Assembly (NCBI RefSeq): GCF_001761325.1
Contig: NZ_CP017478.1
Span: 3,183,501 to 3,247,500, forward strand
DNA from: Urechidicola croceus
Lineage (GTDB): Bacteria > Bacteroidota > Bacteroidia > Flavobacteriales > Flavobacteriaceae
Reading direction: 5' to 3'
Length of the DNA stretch: 64,000 bases
The translations under genes and the position numbers were made by a program. Below are positions 1 through 9,830 of this stretch, piece by piece (the first letter of the stretch is position 1; each line of letters opens with the position of its first letter). The notes under the pieces are model-generated. The model had not been told where the DNA came from. It searched no databases and saw only the letters and a list, made by a program, of their open reading frames with translations.

Positions 1-182
1 CCTAAATCATGAATTTTGTCAATATAGAGCCATAACGAATTGTAATAACTGCCATAACAAAAATCAACATCTTGCTCTAATAATTCTCCAGTTGAAAATC
101 GAGGAGGAGGTAGTGTGCCAACAATTAATTTCTCGGTATCTTCTTTTATAAATGGTTCGTATGGATGTTTGTGAAAAAACAT
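1..182 (-). CDS. Uracil-DNA glycosylase-like protein (partial, 3' end outside window)
   Basis: Reading the minus strand from an ATG at 182-180 gives an open frame running off the window edge. It begins MFFHKHPYEPFI and continues with a segment containing KLIVGTLPPPRFS and DVDFCYGSYYNSLW. This pattern resembles the N-terminus of the Bacteroidetes uracil-DNA glycosylase superfamily proteins, which excise deaminated or mismatched bases. Only about 60 residues are visible, so the catalytic region cannot be inspected. The start codon overlaps the stop codon of the upstream peptidase by one base (TAATG), implying translational coupling in one mRNA. The family call is from pattern recognition and moderately secure. 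Confidence 0.65.
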   Translation of the reverse strand, partial: MFFHKHPYEPFIKEDTEKLIVGTLPPPRFSTGELLEQDVDFCYGSYYNSLWLYIDKIHDL

Positions 183-1609
183 TATTTTTTCACTGGCTCT
201 ACATCTAAGTATTTATCCATTAAATAAACTAGTGAAGCCATAGCAGCACTTCCTAATTCTAACTCGCGTAGGTTTACTTTATCAAAAGTATCAGTAGCAG
301 CATGATGATAATCAAAATAGCGTTGAGAATCTGGTTTGTAACCAGATAGAGTAACAGTTTCATTCTTTAACGGATTGATGTCAGCACCAGCATAACCAGT
401 ATGCCAATCTGTTAATCCGTATGGTTCTAAGAGTGACTTCCATCCCATAAAAAGTTCTTGATTTTCTTTAGTTCCATTATAAGAAAAACCTCTTGGTGTA
501 TGTCCTCCAGAGTCAGATTCTAAAGCCGCAACATGAATTTCATTCTTCAATTTTGCTTCTTCAGCATATTTTTTTCCTCCTCTTAAACCATTTTCTTCAT
601 TCATAAATAAAACGGCACGAATAGTGTGTTTTGGTTTGATGCCATTTCTTTTTAATAGACTTAATACTTCCATTGATTGTACAACTCCAGTTCCATCATC
701 ATGAGCACCTTCTGCTAAATCCCAAGAATCTAAATGACCACCAACAGTTATATATTTATTTGGGAATTCACTTCCGGCAATTTCACCAATAACATTAAAT
801 GATGGAGCATCGGGAAGTGTTTCACAACTTTGTTTGAAATAGAATTTTAAGTTTGGATTTTCTTTTAAATGCTTACTTAATAATTCGGAAGCGTTTGTAC
901 TTATTGCAGCCGTTGGAATATAATCTTCAGGTTTTGCTTTGCCATATCCCATAGAACCTGTGTGTGGATAATCATCTAAATTATTTGTCATCGATCGAAC
1001 AATAGTACCAACAGCACCATATTTTCCTGCAACTTCTGTTCCTCCATAACGTTGATCTACACACCCGCCATAAGCGGCAAAAGTATTTATTAATGTGTTG
1101 TCAAAAGGTCGGTTATAAAATATAATTTTTCCTCGAACTTTCTCTCCAAGTTTTTCAACTTCATCCAAACTTTTAACTTCAATAACCTCTGCCATCACAC
1201 CGTTTTTTGGTGTTGCAATTGAGCCGCCAAGAGCACAAATAGGTACATTTATTTTAGTTCCGTTTATAGAATAATTAGCGACTTCTTTTTCACCTCTTAC
1301 CCAATGCGGAACCATTACAGGCTGTAGCCAAACTTTGTCAAAACCTTCTTCTTTCATGAGTTTTTCTCCCCATTCAACAGCCATTTGAGCTTCAGGAGAT
1401 CCAGATAAACGACCACCAATATTTTGTGTTAAGTCTCGTAACCATTCATAAGCTTTACCATCAGTTAATGCAGTGCTAAAGAACTGCTTGATTGCAATAG
1501 AGTCAGTTTTGTTGACTGTATTTGTAGAGATGGTATTTGTAGTTGTTTTGTTTTCGTTGCAGGAAATAATTATAGTTGCAGTAAAAAAGGCTAATAATAT
1601 TTTTTTCAT
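182..1609 (-). CDS. M28-family zinc aminopeptidase/carboxypeptidase, lipoprotein
   Basis: 475 aa. The N-terminus MKKILLAFFTATIIISC is a lipoprotein signal with Cys17 as the likely lipidated residue, so the enzyme probably sits on the periplasmic or outer-membrane face. A middle segment (about 120-260) fits a PA-type inserted domain, and the M28 catalytic core follows. Probable zinc ligands are His292 (GGHLDSWD), Asp304 (HDDGTG), Glu338/339 (MNEENG), Asp366 (ESDSGG) and a His in DYHHAATDT. The architecture matches plasma glutamate carboxypeptidase-like M28 enzymes that trim peptides. All metal ligands appear intact. The glycosylase gene follows with a 1-base overlap. Confidence 0.88.
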   Translation of the reverse strand: MKKILLAFFTATIIISCNENKTTTNTISTNTVNKTDSIAIKQFFSTALTDGKAYEWLRDLTQNIGGRLSGSPEAQMAVEWGEKLMKEEGFDKVWLQPVMVPHWVRGEKEVANYSINGTKINVPICALGGSIATPKNGVMAEVIEVKSLDEVEKLGEKVRGKIIFYNRPFDNTLINTFAAYGGCVDQRYGGTEVAGKYGAVGTIVRSMTNNLDDYPHTGSMGYGKAKPEDYIPTAAISTNASELLSKHLKENPNLKFYFKQSCETLPDAPSFNVIGEIAGSEFPNKYITVGGHLDSWDLAEGAHDDGTGVVQSMEVLSLLKRNGIKPKHTIRAVLFMNEENGLRGGKKYAEEAKLKNEIHVAALESDSGGHTPRGFSYNGTKENQELFMGWKSLLEPYGLTDWHTGYAGADINPLKNETVTLSGYKPDSQRYFDYHHAATDTFDKVNLRELELGSAAMASLVYLMDKYLDVEPVKK

Positions 1610-1612
1610 TTG

Positions 1613-1636
1613 GTAGTTTTGATTGCATAAAACTAC
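1613..1636 (-). promoter_or_regulatory. Inverted repeat just upstream of the M28 peptidase start
   Basis: The arms GTAGTTTT and AAAACTAC form a perfect 8-bp inverted repeat with an 8-nt spacer, ending 3 bases before the peptidase ATG at 1609. In the transcript it would fold directly before the start codon. No U-tract follows on the minus strand, so it is not a standard terminator. A translational control or processing role is inference. Confidence 0.35.
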
Positions 1637-1669
1637 ATAAAAAAAGAAAAAATAGGTTAATTAGAAGTG

Positions 1670-3391
1670 TTAAAAGTCAAACTTATAAATAATCCCTGCT
1701 AAAACTTGAATTCCTTGTACGTCGTAGTTTGCAAATCTTTCATAGTTAGTACTCAAAACATTATTTACTCTACCAAAAGCAGTAAGTCTATCGGTAAAAA
1801 TGTATCCACCATTTAAGTTTAAATCAACATATGAGTCAAGTTCAATACTTTCACCTACTCCTTCAAATGGGACAATAAATTCGTTTCTACTTCCTATAAA
1901 ATATAAATTTGCACCACCATACCATTTTTTAGTTTGGTAATCGGCAAAAATTGTTGCTTTTATAGTTGGTAAATTCCAAGCCTCAACTTGGTTAGTGGTT
2001 GAATAATCACTAAATTCAATAGTGCTTCCTAGCTCAAATTCTCTTGAAACATCAACATTAATATCAGCATTTATTTTAAAGGTTTCAACATTATCATATA
2101 CAACTCTAAATGAATTACCTGCTTCATATCCATATGTTGTTGGAATTATTCCATCAGTTTTAGTAAAATTTTGTAGATACAAAGGTTTGTTATTTTCGTT
2201 TTGGTAGGATACCTTGAAATTATAACTCACATTTGATGATAACTTTCCTTTAGTTCCAATAAAAGCATTGTATTGCTGGTCTGTTTGTTGAATGTTTAGT
2301 GTTGGAGAAACGAAAGGGTTTTCTTTAGCAAATTCTCTATGGCTATTTTGATGTAAATCTCCAGTTACTCCAGCATAAGCAGTAAGTGTTTCTTCCATTA
2401 CTTGGTAAGATGCAGTTACATTAGGGTAAGCAAATAATTTATTTGCCTTATTCTCTAAATCAAAACTATAATAGACAGTAGCACCTAAATTCACTGTTAA
2501 GTCGTTTCTCAGAACTTCAAAATTAGGATTCACACCTAATTTTAAAAATGTATATTTTAAATTATCATCAGTTATATAATTTTGATCAAATTTTCCAGTG
2601 ATAAATTCTACAATTGCTGTTGTGTTTATTAATTCTGATGATATTGGAAATTCAATTTTTGGTTTTGCAAGTAGATGTATTTCACTACTATTATAGTCAT
2701 CTGAAAATTGATTTAATTCAACAGTTCCACCTTTTAAAATACCATCTTCAAATTGAACTTTACCACCTGCAAAAATGTTTAAGTATTTTTGTTTTTCTTC
2801 TACCGAATTTAAAAATTCAGGGTCAAAAGTTGCTTCTTGTGGTAGACCATACCAATTATATATTTGGTGATGAACTCCTGCGTTTAATTCCCAATTATAA
2901 TCACGTTCAAATTCTTTGTAATACAAATCTAGTCTTGTGTCAGAAAAATTATCATCCAATAAAACATCTTTAATTCCACCTTTTGAAGAGTGATGCTTGA
3001 CAAAAGCACCAAAATCATTAGTCCTTGAACTACTCGAATGTAAATGCGCTTCTAAATATGGTGTAGTATAATTACCAAATCCAGCAGCAATGTAATTGTC
3101 ATATATTTTATCTAAAGGTTCTCTAACTACACTTTGGGCTTTTCCTTTTGCAGGTGTAAATGTTGAAGCAACAGGTACAGAATAGATGGTGTATTGAATA
3201 CTATCTTTTGCTATTTTTTCATTTTCTAAAGTTGGGTTTTCCTTAATTTTAAAGGCATCTGAAATTGTAGGTGTATATGGTTTTACAACAATAATCTCAT
3301 CAGTATTTAAGGTGTCTTTAACTCTTTCTGTTTGAGCAAAAACAATTGAGGTTGTGATTAATGAAACGAATATTAAAATTAGTTTTTTCAT
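1670..3391 (-). CDS. TonB-receptor-like outer-membrane beta-barrel without plug domain
   Basis: 573 aa with signal peptide MKKLILIFVSLITTSIVFA. After a short segment containing DEIIVVKPYTPTISDAFKIK the rest is alternating beta-strand sequence ending in a terminal aromatic (YKFDF), typical of an outer-membrane barrel. Sequence style and length match Flavobacteria proteins annotated as TonB-dependent receptor, but I see no carboxypeptidase-like or plug domain. It lies 54 bp downstream of the 1007-aa TPR gene on the same strand, so the two are probably cotranscribed and may form one outer-membrane unit. The substrate is unknown. Confidence 0.7.
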   Translation of the reverse strand: MKKLILIFVSLITTSIVFAQTERVKDTLNTDEIIVVKPYTPTISDAFKIKENPTLENEKIAKDSIQYTIYSVPVASTFTPAKGKAQSVVREPLDKIYDNYIAAGFGNYTTPYLEAHLHSSSSRTNDFGAFVKHHSSKGGIKDVLLDDNFSDTRLDLYYKEFERDYNWELNAGVHHQIYNWYGLPQEATFDPEFLNSVEEKQKYLNIFAGGKVQFEDGILKGGTVELNQFSDDYNSSEIHLLAKPKIEFPISSELINTTAIVEFITGKFDQNYITDDNLKYTFLKLGVNPNFEVLRNDLTVNLGATVYYSFDLENKANKLFAYPNVTASYQVMEETLTAYAGVTGDLHQNSHREFAKENPFVSPTLNIQQTDQQYNAFIGTKGKLSSNVSYNFKVSYQNENNKPLYLQNFTKTDGIIPTTYGYEAGNSFRVVYDNVETFKINADINVDVSREFELGSTIEFSDYSTTNQVEAWNLPTIKATIFADYQTKKWYGGANLYFIGSRNEFIVPFEGVGESIELDSYVDLNLNGGYIFTDRLTAFGRVNNVLSTNYERFANYDVQGIQVLAGIIYKFDF

Positions 3392-3445
3392 ATTTTTTTC
3401 TTCTTTGCAGAATTAATATTTTTTTAAATGTTTTAACGTATTTTC

Positions 3446-6400
3446 TTAATTTCCTGGAGTAACAGAATAATTAGTTTTAGCTTCTTCCGTTTTTATTCTA
3501 CTTAATTCGGATTTTGCATCTTGTACAACATCTTCAAACTGCGGAAAGTTTTTAATAACACTTTCTAAAATATAGGTGGCTTGAAAAGAATCTTTTAATT
3601 CATAATGATTTTTTGCCATAAGAACTAAACCTTTTGCTCCCCAATATTTATAAGCAGAATATTCAGAGGCTATCCTTTGAACAATTTTATTGGAAACACG
3701 ATAACTACCGTCTTGATTTTCAAAAAAGGCGTCATAAAATAAGGCTTCTGCTTTTAATTCGCCACTTGCAATACTTTCAACAATTTTATAAGCATTTCTA
3801 GCTTTTGATAATTCGTTGGTTTCAATTGCTGAGCGCGCAATAATTATTTGTGCATCAGATTTTACACGATTATTAGTTTTTGATTGTGCTAATACTTTTT
3901 CTGCATATTCAACAGCTTTTGAATAATTTTCATCGTTATAATAACCTTTCATTAAATTAGATTGAGCAAAAATCTTATTTTGTGTATTGTCAGATTCTGC
4001 TTCTAATCGTTCTAAAGTTGGTATAGCACTTTGCCAATTATCATTTTCTAAATATGCTTGACTTAAACGAGATAGTGCTTGTTCGGTAAACTCATTTTGT
4101 TCTTGATTGATAACAAACTCATAGTGAGGAATGGTAGCATTAATTTGTTTAGAAGAGTATAAAGATTGTGCTAAATAAAAATTAGAATTTAAAGCATGTA
4201 AACCTCTAGGGAATTCTTCAAGATATTTTCTAAAAGAAGAAATTGCCTTTGAATGATTGCCTTGTAAATATTGTACTTCGGCAGATTCATACATGTCGTT
4301 ATCCAATTCTGCGTCAGAAACATTTATAAAATCTATGGTTTTTACCCAATCTGCATATTCATCAACACGACCTAAGTCAACATAAATTTGTCGGGCGCTT
4401 GACACCGCTTGTTTTGCCTCAGCAGTATTAGGAAATTGGTTTACAACATTTTTGTAAGTAGATAATGCACTGTTACTTTGGTCAGTGTTATAGTATACAA
4501 CCCCTTTTTTTAACATTGCTTTTGAAACTAAAGGGCTTCGTTTAAAATGGTCAATTAGGTAATTATATTTTTCTAATGCTTTAGTATTTTCTCCAGCATC
4601 TACATATTCATTTGCTAAAACATAATAAGCGTCGTCACGGTATGATGATTTTGGATATTTGTTCAAAAATGTATTTAATTCAGTAATTTTTTTATCATCT
4701 TGTCTAATAAAACCATGACTTACTGCTTTTTGAAATTGAGCATAATCTGCATCTGTGCCATTGTTTTCAACAATTTTACTATAAGAATTTATCGCACTTT
4801 GATAATTGCTTGTAACGAAATAAGTATCGGCCAATCGTAAATGACTATCATTTAATTTAAGTTTATCTTTAGGATTTTGGCTAATGAAATTTTGGAATTG
4901 ATTTCCTGCCAATTGATATTCTTTTTGTTTAAAATGTGTGTAGGCAATATTGTAGTCTATTGTTTCAAATTCGGACGTGTTTCTTGCTGCAGAATTATTT
5001 TTAAACGTATTAAAATCAGCTAATGCATTATTGAAGTTACTTAATCTAAAATTAGATTCACCTTTCCAATAGTTGGCTCTAGCTGTAATATTATTGTCAA
5101 TTGGTTGTGACAATGATTTTTCAAAGTAAGAAGTTGATTCATCAAAATTTTCTTCATTAAAAAGTTGAATTCCTCTGTAAAATGCTGCTTTTTGGTATAA
5201 GGCGTTATTTTTAGCATCTTTTTTATCTTCTAAATATGTAATTGCTCCAGCATAATCTTGTGATGTCATATATGCACTAATAATCAAATCGTTGATTTCC
5301 TTTTTGTGAGTGGTTTTAGGGTACTTGTTCAGATAATCTTGTAATACATCTGGAACACTTTGATATGGATTTCCAATTTCATAACTCAATTTAGCATAAT
5401 TTAAGTATGCATCTTCTTGCAATTCAGGTTCAAATTCCATTTGAGATGCATTTCTAAAAGCATTCAATGCTTCAGATTTTTTGTCTAATTTTAAGTAGCA
5501 TTCTGCTAAATGATAATAAGCGTTTTGAGCTACAGAATTGTTTCCTCCAATAATTTTGTTAAAGTGTGAGATTGCATTTTCAAAATCATTTTGCTTGTAA
5601 TAGGCATATCCAAGCATATAATAGTCGGTATTATTCCATTTTCCGCGAGTTCCTTTATAGTTTGTTAAATGAGGAATAGCTTCTTCATATTTTTTTAGAT
5701 TGAAATAACTTTCACCAACAATCTTTGAAATCTCTGAATGCTCAGTTTTTTTTGCTGTAGCAAGTAGTGGTTCACCTAATTCAATTGCTTTCTCAAACTT
5801 TCCAGATTTGAAATTCATATCTGCCAAGTAATATGAAACATCTTTTTTATAAGATTCTTGGGTAACTACTTGACCTAAATATTCATCAGCAGTTTCATAA
5901 TCATCTTCAGAATAAGCAATGTAACCGAAGTAATATTTGGCTCTAGACCCATATTCTTGAGAGTCTAGTAATTTACCAAAATACTCTTTTGAAGAAGTAT
6001 AATTTTTAGTAGCAAATAATGCATATCCATATTTAAAATTATAATCTTCTAATTGTTTTATAGATAGATTTTTAGTGTTCGCTCTTCCGAACCATTTAAG
6101 AGCATATGGATATTTTCCAACTTTATAATAATATTCTGCAGTTTCTAAAAAAGCCTTATTGCGTTTCGTGCTAGTTGGGTATTTTTTTACAAAATCCAGC
6201 ATCAAATCATCTGCATCTCTTTGACTTAGTCTTATGGCGCAATTTGCTATATAGTATTCACAGTTTGCTCTATTTTCTGAAATAGCACCGAACGAAGATT
6301 TAATTTGACTGAATAATTGTTTAGAAGCAAGATAAGACTTGTCATTATATAACTCAATAGCATGATTGTAATCTTTTAATTCATGTGTGTATGTTGTTGT

Positions 6401-6469
6401 TTTTTGTGAAAAAGAAACAACTGAAATTGCTAGTAAAAAGCAACTTAGAATAAGTTTTTTGATATTCAT
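3446..6469 (-). CDS. Large secreted tetratricopeptide-repeat protein
   Basis: 1007 aa from the ATG at 6469. A TTG two codons upstream is possible but less likely because the signal peptide MNIKKLILSCFLLAISVVSFSQ begins neatly at the ATG. The mature protein is almost entirely TPR/YbgF-BamD-like helical repeats, with recurring patterns such as AxYYLAxxYxKxGxYxxAIxxF from about residue 30 to 990. TPR arrays are protein-protein scaffolds, and this one should be periplasmic. It precedes the barrel protein by 54 bp and probably cooperates with it. No enzymatic motif is visible. Confidence 0.82.
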   Translation of the reverse strand: MNIKKLILSCFLLAISVVSFSQKTTTYTHELKDYNHAIELYNDKSYLASKQLFSQIKSSFGAISENRANCEYYIANCAIRLSQRDADDLMLDFVKKYPTSTKRNKAFLETAEYYYKVGKYPYALKWFGRANTKNLSIKQLEDYNFKYGYALFATKNYTSSKEYFGKLLDSQEYGSRAKYYFGYIAYSEDDYETADEYLGQVVTQESYKKDVSYYLADMNFKSGKFEKAIELGEPLLATAKKTEHSEISKIVGESYFNLKKYEEAIPHLTNYKGTRGKWNNTDYYMLGYAYYKQNDFENAISHFNKIIGGNNSVAQNAYYHLAECYLKLDKKSEALNAFRNASQMEFEPELQEDAYLNYAKLSYEIGNPYQSVPDVLQDYLNKYPKTTHKKEINDLIISAYMTSQDYAGAITYLEDKKDAKNNALYQKAAFYRGIQLFNEENFDESTSYFEKSLSQPIDNNITARANYWKGESNFRLSNFNNALADFNTFKNNSAARNTSEFETIDYNIAYTHFKQKEYQLAGNQFQNFISQNPKDKLKLNDSHLRLADTYFVTSNYQSAINSYSKIVENNGTDADYAQFQKAVSHGFIRQDDKKITELNTFLNKYPKSSYRDDAYYVLANEYVDAGENTKALEKYNYLIDHFKRSPLVSKAMLKKGVVYYNTDQSNSALSTYKNVVNQFPNTAEAKQAVSSARQIYVDLGRVDEYADWVKTIDFINVSDAELDNDMYESAEVQYLQGNHSKAISSFRKYLEEFPRGLHALNSNFYLAQSLYSSKQINATIPHYEFVINQEQNEFTEQALSRLSQAYLENDNWQSAIPTLERLEAESDNTQNKIFAQSNLMKGYYNDENYSKAVEYAEKVLAQSKTNNRVKSDAQIIIARSAIETNELSKARNAYKIVESIASGELKAEALFYDAFFENQDGSYRVSNKIVQRIASEYSAYKYWGAKGLVLMAKNHYELKDSFQATYILESVIKNFPQFEDVVQDAKSELSRIKTEEAKTNYSVTPGN

Positions 6470-6492
6470 CCCCAATAATTTTAAAGTAAAGT

Positions 6493-6516
6493 TTGTACTA
6501 CTAAAACATAGTACAA
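6493..6516 (-). promoter_or_regulatory. Perfect 8-bp inverted repeat upstream of the TPR/barrel operon
   Basis: The arms TTGTACTA and TAGTACAA are exact reverse complements separated by 8 nt. They lie 24-47 bp upstream of the ATG at 6469, where an operator or leader stem would sit. No regulator is assigned; the operator function is inference. Confidence 0.35.
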
Positions 6517-6665
6517 TAACGTTTAAAATCTTTGAAATTGCATAAACGGAGGATAATTTTATTAAAGATTTATTAAAAGTTTGAAAATTAATAAAGTAAA
6601 AATATACATTTTAAAATGTAAAAATCTCTTCAATTGATTGAGTATATTTAACTCTTTGTTAAAGA

Positions 6666-7892
6666 TTAGTTTTCACTTAATATTTCATCCATAATACTAT
6701 TAAATTCACGAACGTAATCTAAATAATAATCGCCAGTCGCCGGACCAGAAAAACCAGTATGGATATTACGAACTTTTCCATTCTTATCAATAATTATAGA
6801 AGTTGGAAATGACATGACATGATTAAGCATAGGAAGTGATTTTCCTGCTTCACCACTTGTTGACGTTCCTGCAATTAAAAAGTCGTAATTGATGTTGTAT
6901 TTTTCAATCATTTTTTGGACGCGTGTTTTGGCATATTCAAAATCATCTTTTACTTCATAAGCAAGTCCAATAATTTCAACTCCACGATCTTTATTTTTGT
7001 CATACCATTCAGTGTAAAATTTAGTTTCATCCATACAGTTGGGACACCAAGTTCCAAATAGTTGTAAAATTACCGCCTTATTCTTATATTTTGAATCATT
7101 AAGAGTAACTTTATTACCTTCTAAATCAGGAAATGAAAATTCAATCTTATCAAAACCTTCTTTTAAAAAAGTCAATTTATTTGCATCAGGTAATTCAGCA
7201 TTTTCATCTTTTATTGCAGTAAATTTTCTATGTGCTGTTTTTCCAGACCATTGTTCGCCTTTCAAAATCGAATCATTTTCAAGTTCTGCTTTAAAAATAT
7301 ATAAATGATTTCCGTCAAACGCATATAAAGTAAATTTATCATCATTAGTAAAACCTTCTAAAAATCTATAATCACCAGTTTTGGTCATTACAGTACCTTT
7401 TAGTTTGTTGTTTTCCGATTTAAAAAGTGCAACTTTTTTATTGTTTTCGTCATCATTTTCAAATTTAAAAGACCATTTACCATCAAATTTTTTATTTGCT
7501 GAGTAGTTATCTACTCGCTCTTTTTTTCCATAAGTTGCTTTGAAGGGAAGTATATAATCATCAGCATAATTTTTAGTGTAAGTTCCTGATAAAGATTCAT
7601 TATTTATTTTAGCTTTAATATCAATATCAAAAATGTGAAGTGGAAACAAAACAGAGTCGTTTTGAATTGAAATTTCATCAATTTCGATTATATTATCACC
7701 ATCATGTAAGTTTATTTTAAATTTTTCAGAATCTTTGAGAACTTCAAAAATAAAAGGTAATTGCTGATTTTGAATAGTAATTTCACCTCGCCAAAATCCA
7801 GTTTTTAATTCTGAAATTTCGGTATCTTTTTTACATGAAAGTAAAGAGGTAATTACTAAAAATAGTATAGTGATGTAGTTTGCTTTTCTCAT
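6666..7892 (-). CDS. TlpA-family thiol:disulfide oxidoreductase-like lipoprotein
   Basis: 408 aa from the ATG at 7892; an upstream in-frame TTG would put nine residues before the signal peptide and is rejected. The N-terminus MRKANYITILFLVITSLLSC is a lipoprotein signal (Cys20). Residues 25-235 are a beta-rich region with WRGEI / GKW motifs seen in Bacteroidetes TlpA-like proteins. The C-terminal half is a thioredoxin-fold redoxin with GTWCPNC (Cys283/Cys286). It probably acts in periplasmic thiol redox or cytochrome maturation; the substrate is unknown. The gene stands alone, divergent from ftsE. Confidence 0.85.
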   Translation of the reverse strand: MRKANYITILFLVITSLLSCKKDTEISELKTGFWRGEITIQNQQLPFIFEVLKDSEKFKINLHDGDNIIEIDEISIQNDSVLFPLHIFDIDIKAKINNESLSGTYTKNYADDYILPFKATYGKKERVDNYSANKKFDGKWSFKFENDDENNKKVALFKSENNKLKGTVMTKTGDYRFLEGFTNDDKFTLYAFDGNHLYIFKAELENDSILKGEQWSGKTAHRKFTAIKDENAELPDANKLTFLKEGFDKIEFSFPDLEGNKVTLNDSKYKNKAVILQLFGTWCPNCMDETKFYTEWYDKNKDRGVEIIGLAYEVKDDFEYAKTRVQKMIEKYNINYDFLIAGTSTSGEAGKSLPMLNHVMSFPTSIIIDKNGKVRNIHTGFSGPATGDYYLDYVREFNSIMDEILSEN

Positions 7893-7960
7893 TTTGATGA
7901 TTGGTTTATACCCGATCAAAGGTAATTATTTTATTCTAGACCTTTAAAGTCGATAAATAC

Positions 7961-7991
7961 TTTGAAAGGTTACAAAGAATAATTAGATTTG
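7961..7991 (+). promoter_or_regulatory. Bacteroidetes-type promoter for the ftsE operon
   Basis: TTTG at 7961-7964 (-33 element) and TAGATTTG at 7984-7991 (perfect TAnnTTTG, -7 element) are separated by 19 nt, the normal spacing. Transcription should begin near 7998, about 17 nt before the ATG at 8015. Confidence 0.72.
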
Positions 7992-8014
7992 TGAGTATAT
8001 ATAACTTTAAATAG

Positions 8015-8698
8015 ATGCAAAACCCAATACTTTTTCTTAAAAACGCTTCCATTTTTCAACGAGATAATTTAGTATTGTCTGATGTTGATTTAGATATTCA
8101 AAATGGTGAGTTTATCTATATAATAGGTAAGACAGGTAGTGGAAAAAGTAGTTTAATGAAAACCCTATATGGAGATTTAGAATTAAAAAAAGGCGAAGGT
8201 GGAATAGTAGATTTTGATTTGAAAAAATTAAAGGAAAAAGAAATCCCTTTTTTAAGACGTAAATTGGGAATTGTTTTTCAGGATTTTAAGTTGTTGAATG
8301 ATCGGAATGTTGAAGATAATTTACTCTTTGTTTTAAAGGCTACTGGTTGGAAAGACAAAGAGGCTATGAAAGCAAAAATCAATGAAGTTTTAGAAAAAGT
8401 TGGGATGCACACAAAGGGTTTTAAAATGCCTTTTGAATTATCAGGTGGAGAGCAACAACGTATTGCAATTGCACGTGCATTATTGAATGACCCAGAACTT
8501 ATATTGGCTGATGAGCCAACAGGGAACTTAGATCCAAGAACTTCTGTTGAGGTTATGAACGTACTTGAAGAAATTCATAAAAGTGGTAAAACAATTGTTA
8601 TGGCAACTCATGATTATGCGTTGATACTTAAATACCCGCATAGAACTTTAAAATGTGAAGGTGAAGAATTATTTGAAGTAGTTCAGCAAAAAGTTTAG
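8015..8698 (+). CDS. ftsE: Cell-division ABC transporter ATP-binding protein FtsE
   Basis: 227 aa, a single ABC ATPase. Walker A is GKTGSGKS (38-45), the Q-loop lies in VFQDFKLL, the signature is LSGGEQQR, Walker B is LILADEP and the H-loop is ATHDY. Length and the FxDFKLLxxRxVxxN pattern match FtsE, which with the membrane partner FtsX couples ATP hydrolysis to peptidoglycan hydrolase activation at the division site. ftsX is not adjacent; two glycosyltransferases follow after 9 bp instead. FtsE is the best call, though a LolD-like lipoprotein exporter ATPase is the nearest alternative. Confidence 0.85.
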   Translation: MQNPILFLKNASIFQRDNLVLSDVDLDIQNGEFIYIIGKTGSGKSSLMKTLYGDLELKKGEGGIVDFDLKKLKEKEIPFLRRKLGIVFQDFKLLNDRNVEDNLLFVLKATGWKDKEAMKAKINEVLEKVGMHTKGFKMPFELSGGEQQRIAIARALLNDPELILADEPTGNLDPRTSVEVMNVLEEIHKSGKTIVMATHDYALILKYPHRTLKCEGEELFEVVQQKV

Positions 8699-8707
8699 CA
8701 AAAAAAT

Positions 8708-9811
8708 ATGCCGGCTAATTCAAAAAAAGTTTTTGTAGCAGTAACCAATGATATTTCATCAGATCAAAGAGTTCACAAAGTGTGTGAATATTTGACAAAA
8801 AAAGGATTTGAAGTTGAAGTTTACGGAAGAGTACTATCAGATACATTTGAAGTTGAAAGGTCCTATAAAATAACTAGAAAAAAACTTTGGTTTAATAATA
8901 ATTTCCTATTCTATGCAGAATATAATGTGAAGTTGTTATTCTACTTGTTTTTTAGAAAGTACAAGTATATTCTTTCGAATGATTTAGATACTTTACCTGC
9001 ATGTTTTATTGCAAGTAAGTTAAAAAAAACGGAGTTAATTTACGATAGTCACGAATATTTTACTGAAGTTCCAGAATTACAAGGGAGAAAATTTGTGCAG
9101 AAGTTTTGGCTTAAAATAGAAGGGTTTTTCTTGCCAAAAGTCAAGAATGCAATAACTGTAAGCCAGCCAATTGCGGATGCATATAAGAAAAAGTATAAAG
9201 TTAATTTTGAGATACTAAGAAATCTACCAAGTTTAGATCGAGAAGTTCACTATGAAGAGGTAAGTTTTCCAACCAATAATAAGGTTGTTTTATATCAAGG
9301 GATTTTAAATCCTGGAAGAGGTATAAAACCTATGATTGATGCTCTTAATTTTTTGGAAAATATTGATTTGGTAATTATTGGTTACGGAAAAGTTAAAAAT
9401 GAATTGATTGAATATGTAAAAAAAATAGGTTTAACGGATAGAGTTCATTTTTTGGGAAGAATACCACATGAAAAATTGCCTAATTACACTAAAATTGCCG
9501 ATGTAGGAATGGTAATGGAAGAACCGTTAGGTAAAAGTTTTGAATATAGTTTACCAAATAAGTTATTTGATTTTATTCATGAAGGAATACCTATAATTTC
9601 ATCACCTCTTGTAGAGGTGAAGAAGATAGTAGAAAAGTATAATGTTGGATTGGTCATAAAAAATTATGAACCAACACATATTGCAGAAATAATCCGTACA
9701 TTAGTTTCAGATAAGGAATTGAGAAAAACAATTATTTTAAATCAAAAAAGCGTGAAAAAGCATTTGAGTTGGGAAAATGATGTAAAGTTGTTAGATAAAT
9801 TTTTTATATAA
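8708..9811 (+). CDS. GT4-type glycosyltransferase
   Basis: 367 aa, no signal peptide. The N-terminal Rossmann domain begins KVFVAVTNDISSDQRVHKVCEYL, a common opening in Bacteroidetes family-4 enzymes. The C-terminal domain has VVLYQGILNPGRGI, the VHFLGRIPHEKLPNY nucleotide-sugar region and a late acidic motif in GKSFEYSLPNKLFDFIHEGIPII. It should transfer a sugar from an activated donor to a surface glycan or lipid acceptor in the cytoplasm. It is 9 bp downstream of ftsE and 19 bp upstream of a GT2 gene, probably one operon. Confidence 0.85.
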   Translation: MPANSKKVFVAVTNDISSDQRVHKVCEYLTKKGFEVEVYGRVLSDTFEVERSYKITRKKLWFNNNFLFYAEYNVKLLFYLFFRKYKYILSNDLDTLPACFIASKLKKTELIYDSHEYFTEVPELQGRKFVQKFWLKIEGFFLPKVKNAITVSQPIADAYKKKYKVNFEILRNLPSLDREVHYEEVSFPTNNKVVLYQGILNPGRGIKPMIDALNFLENIDLVIIGYGKVKNELIEYVKKIGLTDRVHFLGRIPHEKLPNYTKIADVGMVMEEPLGKSFEYSLPNKLFDFIHEGIPIISSPLVEVKKIVEKYNVGLVIKNYEPTHIAEIIRTLVSDKELRKTIILNQKSVKKHLSWENDVKLLDKFFI

Positions 9812-9830
9812 TTGATATAAGAATTTAACT

